This document shows positions 36,060 through 43,306 of a DNA stretch of 64,000 nt, piece after piece. Origin of the DNA: Corynebacterium atrinae. Lineage in GTDB: Bacteria; Actinomycetota; Actinomycetes; Mycobacteriales; Mycobacteriaceae. Under the pieces are notes generated by a model. That model was not told where the DNA came from. It searched no databases and saw only the letters and a list, made by a program, of their open reading frames with translations. The position numbers were made by a program, and so were the translations under genes. Position 1 is the first letter of the stretch; each line of letters opens with the position of its first letter. Location of the stretch: contig NZ_CP046977.1 in NCBI RefSeq assembly GCF_030408455.1, forward strand, positions 1,240,001 through 1,304,000. The letters run 5' to 3'.

Positions 36060-36874
36060 TGCGTGTCCTCGACGTTTACGAGGTCTTGGACCAAATCCGG
36101 GCAGACTTCATCGAGAGCATCCAGCCAGGCGACGCGAAAGCTTCCCGGCGACATCGCCTTGCGAGCCGCGATCTGGGCGGCGGCACCAACATGCGCGTGG
36201 GCAGCAATCACCGCAGAATGCGGGTCGGCACCAGGGATAGCAAGGTATGCGGCGGTGAGCGCGCCCAAGGAGCACCCGGTGCCCGCGATCCGCTGGAGGA
36301 GGCCGCTTCCGCTAGTGACCCAACTCGACTTTGAAGGGGACACGATGAGGTCGACCGGACCAGAGATCGCGACCACTCCGCTAATGCGTTCAGCGAGTTG
36401 ATGGGCAGCGTTCAAGGCCCCAGGGACGTCATGCAGCGAGGCTGTGCCCTTCCCGGAGACCTTCTCACCGGCCAGCGCCCGGATTTCCGAGGCATTCCCG
36501 CGGATAGCTGTCGGACGACTGTCTAGGACTGACAGCAGGAAGTCGGTGCGATAGGTTGAGGCACCAATTCCGACCGGGTCCAGGACCCATGGCTTGCCAC
36601 GTTCATTCGCTACCGCAATCGCGTCGAGCATCGCTCCAGAGCTCTCCCGGGAGGGGGTACCAGAGTTGATGAGGACCGCATCCGCCTTCGCCGCAATCTC
36701 CCCCGCCTCGAGTGGCGAGTCCGCCATGACTGGACATGCCCCTGCGGCCAGCAGGACGTTCGCAGTGATCTCCTGAGCCACAGTATTGGTCAGGCACTGC
36801 ACGAGCGGAGCGTGCTCGCGCAATGACGCAACAAGGGCCGAAAAACTAGAGGTAGAGAGGCCAGCGGGGGCCAT
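36056..36874 (-). CDS. thiM: Hydroxyethylthiazole kinase
   Basis: 272 residues; phosphorylates 4-methyl-5-hydroxyethyl-thiazole in thiamine salvage. Conserved features: CLTNTVAQEITANVLLAAGA near the start, LDPVGIGAS and the C-terminal anion-hole motif GTGCSLGAL. The ATG at 36874 is preferred to the upstream in-frame codons because the latter are inside the riboswitch; AAGGGA sits 5 bases before it. It overlaps thiD-tenA downstream, giving a salvage operon. Confidence 0.9.
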   Translation of the reverse strand: MAPAGLSTSSFSALVASLREHAPLVQCLTNTVAQEITANVLLAAGACPVMADSPLEAGEIAAKADAVLINSGTPSRESSGAMLDAIAVANERGKPWVLDPVGIGASTYRTDFLLSVLDSRPTAIRGNASEIRALAGEKVSGKGTASLHDVPGALNAAHQLAERISGVVAISGPVDLIVSPSKSSWVTSGSGLLQRIAGTGCSLGALTAAYLAIPGADPHSAVIAAHAHVGAAAQIAARKAMSPGSFRVAWLDALDEVCPDLVQDLVNVEDTQ

Positions 36875-36879
36875 GACGA

Positions 36880-36952
36880 TCCCTTCGCAAGTGCAAGTTA
36901 GTGCAGGTTCAACGAGTCTGATTTCTGCGCGGTCGTGATGCGCACCCCATGT
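36880..36952 (-). promoter_or_regulatory. Thiamine pyrophosphate (TPP) riboswitch
   Basis: On the minus strand the THI-box pieces appear in order: ATGGGGTGC, a GCGC helix with AT-loop, a degenerate CAGAAA in place of CTGAGA, TTGAACCTG, and GCGAAGGGA. The last of these contains the thiM Shine-Dalgarno (AAGGGA), so TPP binding should hide the ribosome-binding site, a translational switch. GACAT near 36950 could close P1 with ATCGTC. The CTGAGA deviation lowers certainty. Confidence 0.72.
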
Positions 36953-36999
36953 CAACTGCAACTACGGTAGCAGAGCGAAAGGCTATTCCAATCAAAAAA

Positions 37000-37878
37000 T
37001 CAGAACGTTTCCATCCCCCGGGATCGGAAGACCTCGCGCACCTGGTTGACCGACTCTGGGGTCGGCGGCCGGACGTCCGCGAGCTCATAGTTCAAGCCCA
37101 ATTCTCGCCACTTATCTACGCCCATGTTGTGGAAGGGGAGAACTTCCACCCGCTCGACATTGGGCCAGTGAGAGACGATGTCGGCCACGCTGGCGACATT
37201 TGCAGGATCATCCGTCAAGCCTGGAACGAGAACGAAGCGCACCCATACCGGCTTCCCTAGGGCTGATAGCCGATCACCGAACTCGAGAGTTGGTTGCAAT
37301 TCCCGGCTAGTGACACGCTTATAGGTGTCCGGGTCACCGGATTTAACGTCCAGCAGAACGAGGTCGATATTGTCCAGGTCCTCGTCACTCAGGCGGGAAC
37401 CCAGGAAGCCGGAAGTGTCGATCGCGGTGTGGATACCGGCCGCGTGGACATCAGCCAACACTCGGCGAGTAAAGGCGATCTGGAAAAGAGGCTCGCCCCC
37501 GGAGATGGTCAGCCCGCCGTGGGAGGCCTGGAAGACCCGCTTATATCGGGTGATGCGCTTGACCACGTCCTCCACCTTTTCCAAGGTGCCCGTGCGCATC
37601 TCCATTGTGTCTGGGTTGTGGCAATACAGGCAGCGCAACGGGCATCCGCTGAGGAACAATGTCATGCGTGTGCCGGGCCCATCGACTGCGGTGACCATCT
37701 CCCAGGAGTGCACCAGGGCGACATCGCCAGTGTGGCGGGCCGCCATGAGTTCCGGGCGAGTCAAATCTTCCGCCAGGTCGGGGGAGTCGCCCAAGCCGCC
37801 TGCTACGCCACGGACCCGTTCGCCCACCTCCGGCTCGAGGTGGACGACTCCCGTGACCCCGTCCGAACTGTGGGCCAT
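37000..37878 (-). CDS. pflA: Pyruvate formate-lyase activating enzyme
   Basis: Radical-SAM activase that puts the glycyl radical on PFL. 292 residues; the CX3CX2C cluster motif is GCPLRCLYC (Cys 79, 83, 86), followed by GGEPLFQ. Length exceeds E. coli PflA (246) by about 45 residues at the N-terminus; an internal ATG at 37746 gives 248 residues, so that start is a serious alternative. It lies 9 bases after the glycyl-radical gene on the same strand, forming pflB, glycyl-radical subunit, pflA. Confidence 0.9.
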   Translation of the reverse strand: MAHSSDGVTGVVHLEPEVGERVRGVAGGLGDSPDLAEDLTRPELMAARHTGDVALVHSWEMVTAVDGPGTRMTLFLSGCPLRCLYCHNPDTMEMRTGTLEKVEDVVKRITRYKRVFQASHGGLTISGGEPLFQIAFTRRVLADVHAAGIHTAIDTSGFLGSRLSDEDLDNIDLVLLDVKSGDPDTYKRVTSRELQPTLEFGDRLSALGKPVWVRFVLVPGLTDDPANVASVADIVSHWPNVERVEVLPFHNMGVDKWRELGLNYELADVRPPTPESVNQVREVFRSRGMETF

Positions 37879-37887
37879 CGAAACTAC

Positions 37888-38139
37888 TTAGGCTCCGTGG
37901 TGGAACGTGCGGGAGATAATGTCGCGCTGCTGTTCCTCAGTGAGCTTGACAAAGTTCACGGCGTAGCCGGACACACGAACGGTGAGGTTCGGGTACTCCT
38001 CCGGGTGAGCCATGGCGTCGTGGAGAGTCGACTCATCCAGGACATTGATGTTGGCGTGGTAGAGACCGGACTCCATGTTGCGCTCGGAGCGGTTGGCCTT
38101 CATGTCGTTGAGGCGTTCTTCGTAGGTCTTGGTGGACAT
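37888..38139 (-). CDS. Separate glycyl-radical subunit of pyruvate formate-lyase (GrcA-like)
   Basis: 83 residues, equivalent to the C-terminal glycyl-radical domain of PFL or to the E. coli GrcA/YfiD cofactor. RVSGYAVNF carries the radical Gly (residue 58), and the [10 protein letters not shown] ... [12 protein letters not shown] layout matches the end of PFL. It is read in a frame different from the large gene by two bases, has its own AAGGAG ribosome-binding site 7 bases before ATG, and is separated from the large gene by 11 bases. So it is a real second gene, not a misread. It should complete the large protein in trans. Confidence 0.85.
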   Translation of the reverse strand: MSTKTYEERLNDMKANRSERNMESGLYHANINVLDESTLHDAMAHPEEYPNLTVRVSGYAVNFVKLTEEQQRDIISRTFHHGA

Positions 38140-38150
38140 CGGGGATCTCC

Positions 38151-40244
38151 TTAGTTTTCGTCCATGATGAAGCCGGCATCGAGGACACCGACGAGGTTGG
38201 AAATCTGCTCGTCCTTGGTGCGGCCGAGTCCGGACGGGGTGATGGTATTGGTGAGGGAAATGCCGTCGAGGGCGTCATGGTAGTCCAACTTGCCCACGGA
38301 CAGCATGGAGGCAACCATGCCGTGGTTATCGGCTCCGTTTTCCGGGTTGGCGCCCGGGGCGAACGGGGTGCCCGCGCGGTGACCGGAGGGGAAGTTGCCG
38401 GTGGCCTTGCCGTAGACGACGTTCGAGGTGATCGTCAGAACCGACTGGGTCGGGATGGCATCCCGGTACATCGGAATTTCCTTGATCTTGGCCATGACGG
38501 TGTGGACGATCGTGGCGGCGATGTCATCAGCGCGGTCGTCGTCGTTGCCGTAAACGGGGAAGTCGCCCTCAGTGATGAAGTCGACGATGAGGCCGGTTTC
38601 ATCGCGGATTGGGGTGACCTTGGCGTACTTGATCGCGGAGAGCGAGTCGGCGACGATGGACAACCCCGCGATGCCGCAGCCCATGGAACGAACGATGTCC
38701 GAATCATGGAGGGCCATTTCGATGGCCTCGTAGGCATACTTGTCATGGCTCCAGTGGATGATGTTGAGCGCCTCAACGTAGGTCCCGATGACCCAGTTGA
38801 GCATCTCCTCGTACTTCTGCCACACCTCGTCAAAGTCGAGCGGACCATCACCTTCGATGGGGCGAAATTCGCCCTCGGCGGTGATCTGCTTGCCGGTGAC
38901 CTCATCACGGCCACCATTGATGGCATAAAGGAGAGACTTTGCGGCGTTGACGCGTGCGCCGAAGAACTGCATCTGCTTACCGACGGCCATCGGCGACACG
39001 CAGCAGGCAATCGCCGAGTCATCGCCCCACCGGTCACGGATCTGCTTATCTGATTCGTACTGGATGGAGGAGGTCTCGATGGAAATGGCAGCGCAGAATT
39101 CCTTGTAGCCGGCGGGCAGCTGCGGGTCCCAGAACACCGTGATGTTCGGCTCCGGGGCGGGACCGAGGTTGCGCAGAGTCTGGAGCAAGCGGAAGGATGT
39201 CTTGGTCACCTGAGGGCGACCATCGGCCATGAAACCCGCATCTGACCAGGTGGCCCAATAAGGATCGCCGGAGAAGATCTGGTCGTAGTCGATGGTGCGC
39301 AGGAATCGGACAATACGCAGCTTAAGCACCAGCGAGTCGATGATCTCCTGGGCGTCTTCCTCGGTGATAGTGCCGTTGGCGAGGTCACGCTCAAAGTAGA
39401 TGTCGAAGAAGGACGACAGGCGGCCGATAGACATGGCCGCGCCGTCCTGGGACTTCACCGCACCGAGGTAGCCGAAGTACGTCCACTGCACCGCTTCCTG
39501 GGCGGTGGTGGCGGGGCCGGAGATATCAAAGCCATAGGAAGCGGCCATAGCCTTGAGCTTTTTCAGGGCTTTGATCTGCTCCGAGTGCTCCTCGCGGAAG
39601 CGGGCCCAGTGTTCGGAGAAGCCCTGAGGTCCGACGGCGTGCTTGGAGGCTTCCTTCTCGGCGATGAGCTTGTCCACTCCGTAGAGGGCCACGCGGCGGT
39701 AGTCGCCGATAATTCGTCCGCGGCCATAGGCATCAGGCAGGCCGGTGATGATGTGGGAGGAACGGGCGGCGCGAATGCGAGGGGTATAGATGTCAAAAAC
39801 CGCGTCATTGTGGGTCTTGCGGTAGCGGGTGAAGATCTTCTTGATGTCTTCGTTCGGCTCCAGGTTGGCCTCACGAATAGCGGTTTCGACCATGCGCCAA
39901 CCACCGTAGGGCATCATGGCGCGCTTGAGCGGGGTATCGGTTTGCAGGCCGACGATAATGTTGTCGTCTTCGCTAATGAAGCCGGGCTCGAAGGCATCGA
40001 TGTCGGCGGGAGTGGTGGTGTCAACGTCGTACACGCGGCGTTGGCGTTCGACAGACAGGTAGTTGTCTTCCAGGTGCTTCCAGGTGCGGAGGGTCTTCTC
40101 CGTGGGGCCGGCCAAGAACTTGGCATCTCCCGAGTAGGGAGTGAAGTTGCGGGAGATGAAGTCGCGAACGTCGATGGCTTCTTGCCATGGGCCCTCGTGG
40201 AAACCCTCCCAGGCCTGGGTTTCAGGCGCGGTAACGGTGGTCAC
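38151..40244 (-). CDS. pflB: Pyruvate formate-lyase, catalytic part lacking the glycyl-radical domain
   Basis: 697 residues against about 760 in E. coli PflB. The catalytic Cys-Cys pair is present ([13 protein letters not shown]). The sequence stops after [14 protein letters not shown], where the C-terminal glycyl-radical domain should begin; that domain is encoded by the following 83-residue gene. Reaction: pyruvate + CoA to formate + acetyl-CoA, only anaerobically. PFL is not a general Corynebacterium enzyme (C. glutamicum lacks it, from memory), so the operon suggests a facultatively anaerobic lifestyle. The promoter gap of 206 bases to the upstream ndh contains the ndh terminator. Confidence 0.9.
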   Translation of the reverse strand: MTTVTAPETQAWEGFHEGPWQEAIDVRDFISRNFTPYSGDAKFLAGPTEKTLRTWKHLEDNYLSVERQRRVYDVDTTTPADIDAFEPGFISEDDNIIVGLQTDTPLKRAMMPYGGWRMVETAIREANLEPNEDIKKIFTRYRKTHNDAVFDIYTPRIRAARSSHIITGLPDAYGRGRIIGDYRRVALYGVDKLIAEKEASKHAVGPQGFSEHWARFREEHSEQIKALKKLKAMAASYGFDISGPATTAQEAVQWTYFGYLGAVKSQDGAAMSIGRLSSFFDIYFERDLANGTITEEDAQEIIDSLVLKLRIVRFLRTIDYDQIFSGDPYWATWSDAGFMADGRPQVTKTSFRLLQTLRNLGPAPEPNITVFWDPQLPAGYKEFCAAISIETSSIQYESDKQIRDRWGDDSAIACCVSPMAVGKQMQFFGARVNAAKSLLYAINGGRDEVTGKQITAEGEFRPIEGDGPLDFDEVWQKYEEMLNWVIGTYVEALNIIHWSHDKYAYEAIEMALHDSDIVRSMGCGIAGLSIVADSLSAIKYAKVTPIRDETGLIVDFITEGDFPVYGNDDDRADDIAATIVHTVMAKIKEIPMYRDAIPTQSVLTITSNVVYGKATGNFPSGHRAGTPFAPGANPENGADNHGMVASMLSVGKLDYHDALDGISLTNTITPSGLGRTKDEQISNLVGVLDAGFIMDEN

Positions 40245-40392
40245 AGGTGGTACCTCTCAGAGTGTTCTTTTATGTATTGAACATTAAACCGTTCTACGTA
40301 ATGATATGTACGTCACAGTTTCTGTCCACTAGTATACGTGGTCTGACCACAATTACCCAAGGACGCGACCGGGCGACGTCGAAAAGCACAAC

Positions 40393-40433
40393 AACCGGCG
40401 GCCCACATCCGATGAGGATGAGGACCGCCGGTT
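40393..40433 (-). terminator. Terminator hairpin of ndh
   Basis: AACCGGCGG (40393-40401) pairs with CCGCCGGTT (40425-40433); on the minus strand it is followed by GTTGTGCTTTTC. It lies 17 bases after the ndh stop. Confidence 0.75.
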
Positions 40434-40450
40434 GGGCCAGAAAAGCTGAG

Positions 40451-41863
40451 CTACTTCTTACCGGTGAACTTCGCGGTGTCGCGCAGCTCGATCGGGGTGT
40501 CACCTTCAATCTCGGAGGTGAACTGCTGCAGCTTCATCAGCGCGGTGCGGGAGTGGAGCTGCTGGCGAGTGGTAGCCAGGTTGTAGCGAGTACGCGAGAC
40601 GCTGTTGACGCCCCAGTTGATCATCGAGACGAGACGGTTGCGGAAACCAACAAGGAAGACCACGTGCACGCCGAGCCACAGCATCCAACCGGCCAGGCCA
40701 GTGACCTCAACCTTGCCCATCTTCACCACGGCATTAAAGCGGGACACGATAGCCATGGATCCCTTGTCGAAGTACTCGAATTCCTCGCGCTGATCCGGGG
40801 TCGACTTGCCCGATGCCTCATTGACCAGGTTCTCGGCCACGTATTGGCCGGCCTGGATAGCAACCTGGGCAACGCCCGGAAGGCCCTTGTAGTTCATCAT
40901 GTCGCCCACAACGAAGACGTTGCCGTACTCACCGACAGAGAGGTCTGGGTTGACCATGACGCGGCCCGCGCGGTCGGTCTCCACCCCGGCCTGGTTGGCA
41001 ATGAGCTTGCCCAGCGGGGATGCGGCGACACCGGCCGACCAAATCTTGGTGAAGGCGTCGATGGTGTGCTCGGTGCCGTCGTTGGCATTCTTATAAGTGA
41101 CAGTCTTCTCATCGACATTGGTCACCAGCGCGTTGAGGCGCACATCGACACCAAGGCGCTCCAGTTCGCGCTGCGCATTGCGGCCGAGGCGCTTGCCAAA
41201 CGGGGGCAGGACCTGCGGAGCGCCATCGAGCAGGATGATCTTCGCTGCGGAGGTGGAGAAGTTGGAGTACTCCGACACGAGGGTGCGGTGGGACAGCTCG
41301 GCCAGCTGGCCAGCGAGCTCCACGCCGGTCGGGCCAGCGCCGACGATAACAAAGGTCAACTGACGCTCGCGCTGGGCGGCATCCTTCGCGAGCTCGGCCC
41401 GCTCGAAAGCACCGATAACGCGGGCGCGGATCTCCAAGGCATCGTCAATAGTCTTCATGCCCGGCGCGAACTCCGCGAAGTGATCATTGCCGAAGTAGGA
41501 CTGGGAGGCGCCCGCCGCCACGATGAGGGAGTCGTACTCGAAGACGCGATCATAAGCACCGAGCGAGGTGGTGACCAGGCGGTTCTCCAGGTCAACGTCG
41601 GTGACCTCGGCCTTAACCACGCTGACGTTCTCCTGGTTGCGGAGCACCTGGCGGGTGGACGGCGCGATCTCGCCGGAAGACAAAATGCCGGTGGCTACCT
41701 GGTAGAGCAGCGGCTGGAAAAGGTGATGATTCGTGCGGTCAATGAGGGTGACATCGACGTCAGCCTTCTCAAATTCCTTAGCGGCAAACAGGCCTCCGAA
41801 CCCGGAACCGACGATGACCACATGGTGGCGTCCACTTTCAGGACGAAAAGGCGTGTTAGACAT
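40451..41863 (-). CDS. ndh: Type II NADH dehydrogenase
   Basis: 470 residues, single-subunit non-proton-pumping NADH:menaquinone oxidoreductase, the main NADH entry point in corynebacterial respiration. FAD-binding GXGXXG is VGSGFGGLFAAK near the start, the NADH-binding Rossmann motif is VGAGPTGVELAGQLAEL, and the C-terminal hydrophobic helix WMLWLGVHVVFLVG anchors it. Length agrees with C. glutamicum Ndh. It is divergent from the CFA-synthase-like gene. Confidence 0.95.
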   Translation of the reverse strand: MSNTPFRPESGRHHVVIVGSGFGGLFAAKEFEKADVDVTLIDRTNHHLFQPLLYQVATGILSSGEIAPSTRQVLRNQENVSVVKAEVTDVDLENRLVTTSLGAYDRVFEYDSLIVAAGASQSYFGNDHFAEFAPGMKTIDDALEIRARVIGAFERAELAKDAAQRERQLTFVIVGAGPTGVELAGQLAELSHRTLVSEYSNFSTSAAKIILLDGAPQVLPPFGKRLGRNAQRELERLGVDVRLNALVTNVDEKTVTYKNANDGTEHTIDAFTKIWSAGVAASPLGKLIANQAGVETDRAGRVMVNPDLSVGEYGNVFVVGDMMNYKGLPGVAQVAIQAGQYVAENLVNEASGKSTPDQREEFEYFDKGSMAIVSRFNAVVKMGKVEVTGLAGWMLWLGVHVVFLVGFRNRLVSMINWGVNSVSRTRYNLATTRQQLHSRTALMKLQQFTSEIEGDTPIELRDTAKFTGKK

Positions 41864-42025
41864 GAGATTGTTTCCTCAACTGTTCTACGGGCGGAAAAGA
41901 TCACCCCTACTTTAGACCCTCATATGACTATTCACAGTTCGGGTCACAACAACCGGGGTTTTCGCACGTCGCCGCCCGCCGCGCCTGCCGGGAATCGCCT
42001 CGTCACATAGATAGGATGACCGCTT

Positions 42026-43306
42026 GTGAGGCCCTCCCATCTTGACACTATCGACGCGAAAGCATGGCCCGGAATCGCCCAGGTGCCTTCCGGCTTGCTT
42101 ATCGACGTCCGCGCGCGCCTCGCCGAGGCTTCCTTCGCCCGCGCCTGCACTAATGCCGGTCTCTCCCTCGATCCCGAGGGATCCGCCGATCTCATCGTGG
42201 AACGCGAGGAACTGTTCGCTCGCCTCGCGGTCTCGGGTTGGCTGGGCCTGGCTGAAGGGTATTTGGCAGGGGAGTGGCGCACCGATTCGCTCACCGATGT
42301 CCTCGCGGCCTTTTTGCGCACCGGCTATCGCCCCCGCGGGATGTCGCGGTTGCCTGTGGGGGTCGGCACCGGGGGAGAGATCCCCGCGGAGCTGGTGCGT
42401 TTAAGTTCCGGCGATGGGATGAGTGACTTCAGTGGCGTGTTCGCCTCGGGGGTGCCGACCACGGTTCGTACATCCGTCCCCTCCCATGCGTCAGATGGCC
42501 CGGACACCCATTTCATCGACCTCACTACGTTCACTCCTCCCCTCGGCGCCGAACGGGGAGACCTCGGCGATGCGCAGCGCCGGAGCGCAGACATGCTTCT
42601 CGACGCCGCCCTCGTCACCCCCGGCACCCACCTCATGGAGTTTCCCAGCTCGGGTGGGGCAGTGGCGATGGGTGCGGCGCGGCGTCGGGCGACCGTCGAT
42701 ACGCTCACTGCTGACGCGGCGCAGGCCGCGGCAGTCCGGGAGAGCCTGACTTTTGCGGGTGTGGACGACAACGTGCACACCAGCGTCATTTCCCAATCGC
42801 TGCCGGGACCACGGGATTGGCTGGGGCGCTACGATTCCATCATTAGTGTAGACAAGTTGGCGGTGGTGGAACCGCGCGAGCGGGTTGAGCTGCTGCGCTC
42901 CTTTGACCGAATTCTCGATCACGGCGGTCGCATCGCCCTCCAGACCCCCGTGGCCACCGAGGCGACGACCCCCGCCGCCCGCGCGGCCCTCGGATTCCTG
43001 CGCGCCTACGTCTGGCCTGGGCTGGATTACCCCACGGTGGTCGACGTCCATTCTCTCGTCGACCGGGAGACCGGGCTGCGCGTCATCGGCCAGACCCACC
43101 TCGCCGAGCACGCCCAACAGACGTTGGCCATGCAGCGTTCCCTCTTTGAGGGGCACTCGCGCGAGGCAGCCGCCGAGGGCTTCGACTCGGTCTACCGCCG
43201 CCTGTGGAGGTACCAATTCGCCCTCCGGGAGGCGATGTTCCGCCTGGGCATGCTCGACGTCGTGCAATTCACCCTGACGCATCGCCACCGGAGGGGTCGC
43301 CGCTAG
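42026..43306 (+). CDS. Cyclopropane-fatty-acid-synthase-like methyltransferase (UfaA-like)
   Basis: 426 residues. The N-terminal region (LAEGYLAGEWRTDSL) and the C-terminal RHRRGRR tail resemble UfaA/CFA-type lipid methyltransferases, and a Cfa-like gene follows ndh in C. glutamicum. SAM motif I, normally a VLEIGCGWG type, reads MEFPSSGGAVAMGAARR here, so SAM binding is questionable. GTG start at 42026; an ATG at 42016 runs into a stop. It ends with a stop codon overlapping that of the next gene (CTAG). Confidence 0.72.
   Translation: MRPSHLDTIDAKAWPGIAQVPSGLLIDVRARLAEASFARACTNAGLSLDPEGSADLIVEREELFARLAVSGWLGLAEGYLAGEWRTDSLTDVLAAFLRTGYRPRGMSRLPVGVGTGGEIPAELVRLSSGDGMSDFSGVFASGVPTTVRTSVPSHASDGPDTHFIDLTTFTPPLGAERGDLGDAQRRSADMLLDAALVTPGTHLMEFPSSGGAVAMGAARRRATVDTLTADAAQAAAVRESLTFAGVDDNVHTSVISQSLPGPRDWLGRYDSIISVDKLAVVEPRERVELLRSFDRILDHGGRIALQTPVATEATTPAARAALGFLRAYVWPGLDYPTVVDVHSLVDRETGLRVIGQTHLAEHAQQTLAMQRSLFEGHSREAAAEGFDSVYRRLWRYQFALREAMFRLGMLDVVQFTLTHRHRRGRR

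Noticed and set aside
35253..36401. 382-codon plus-strand frame
   Set aside because: Antisense to thiD-tenA and thiM, which are clearly the real genes.
40245..40392. Weak ACGTA/TACGT pair in the pflB promoter gap as an anaerobic regulator site
   Set aside because: Five-base arms only; not enough to call a regulator.
41921..41960. Apparent GlxR-type site (two TGTGA-like halves) before ndh
   Set aside because: The halves are direct (TGTGACCCGAACTGTGA), not inverted as required for TGTGA-N6-TCACA.
40247..42010. 587-codon plus-strand frame
   Set aside because: Antisense to ndh and no family motif; a shadow frame.
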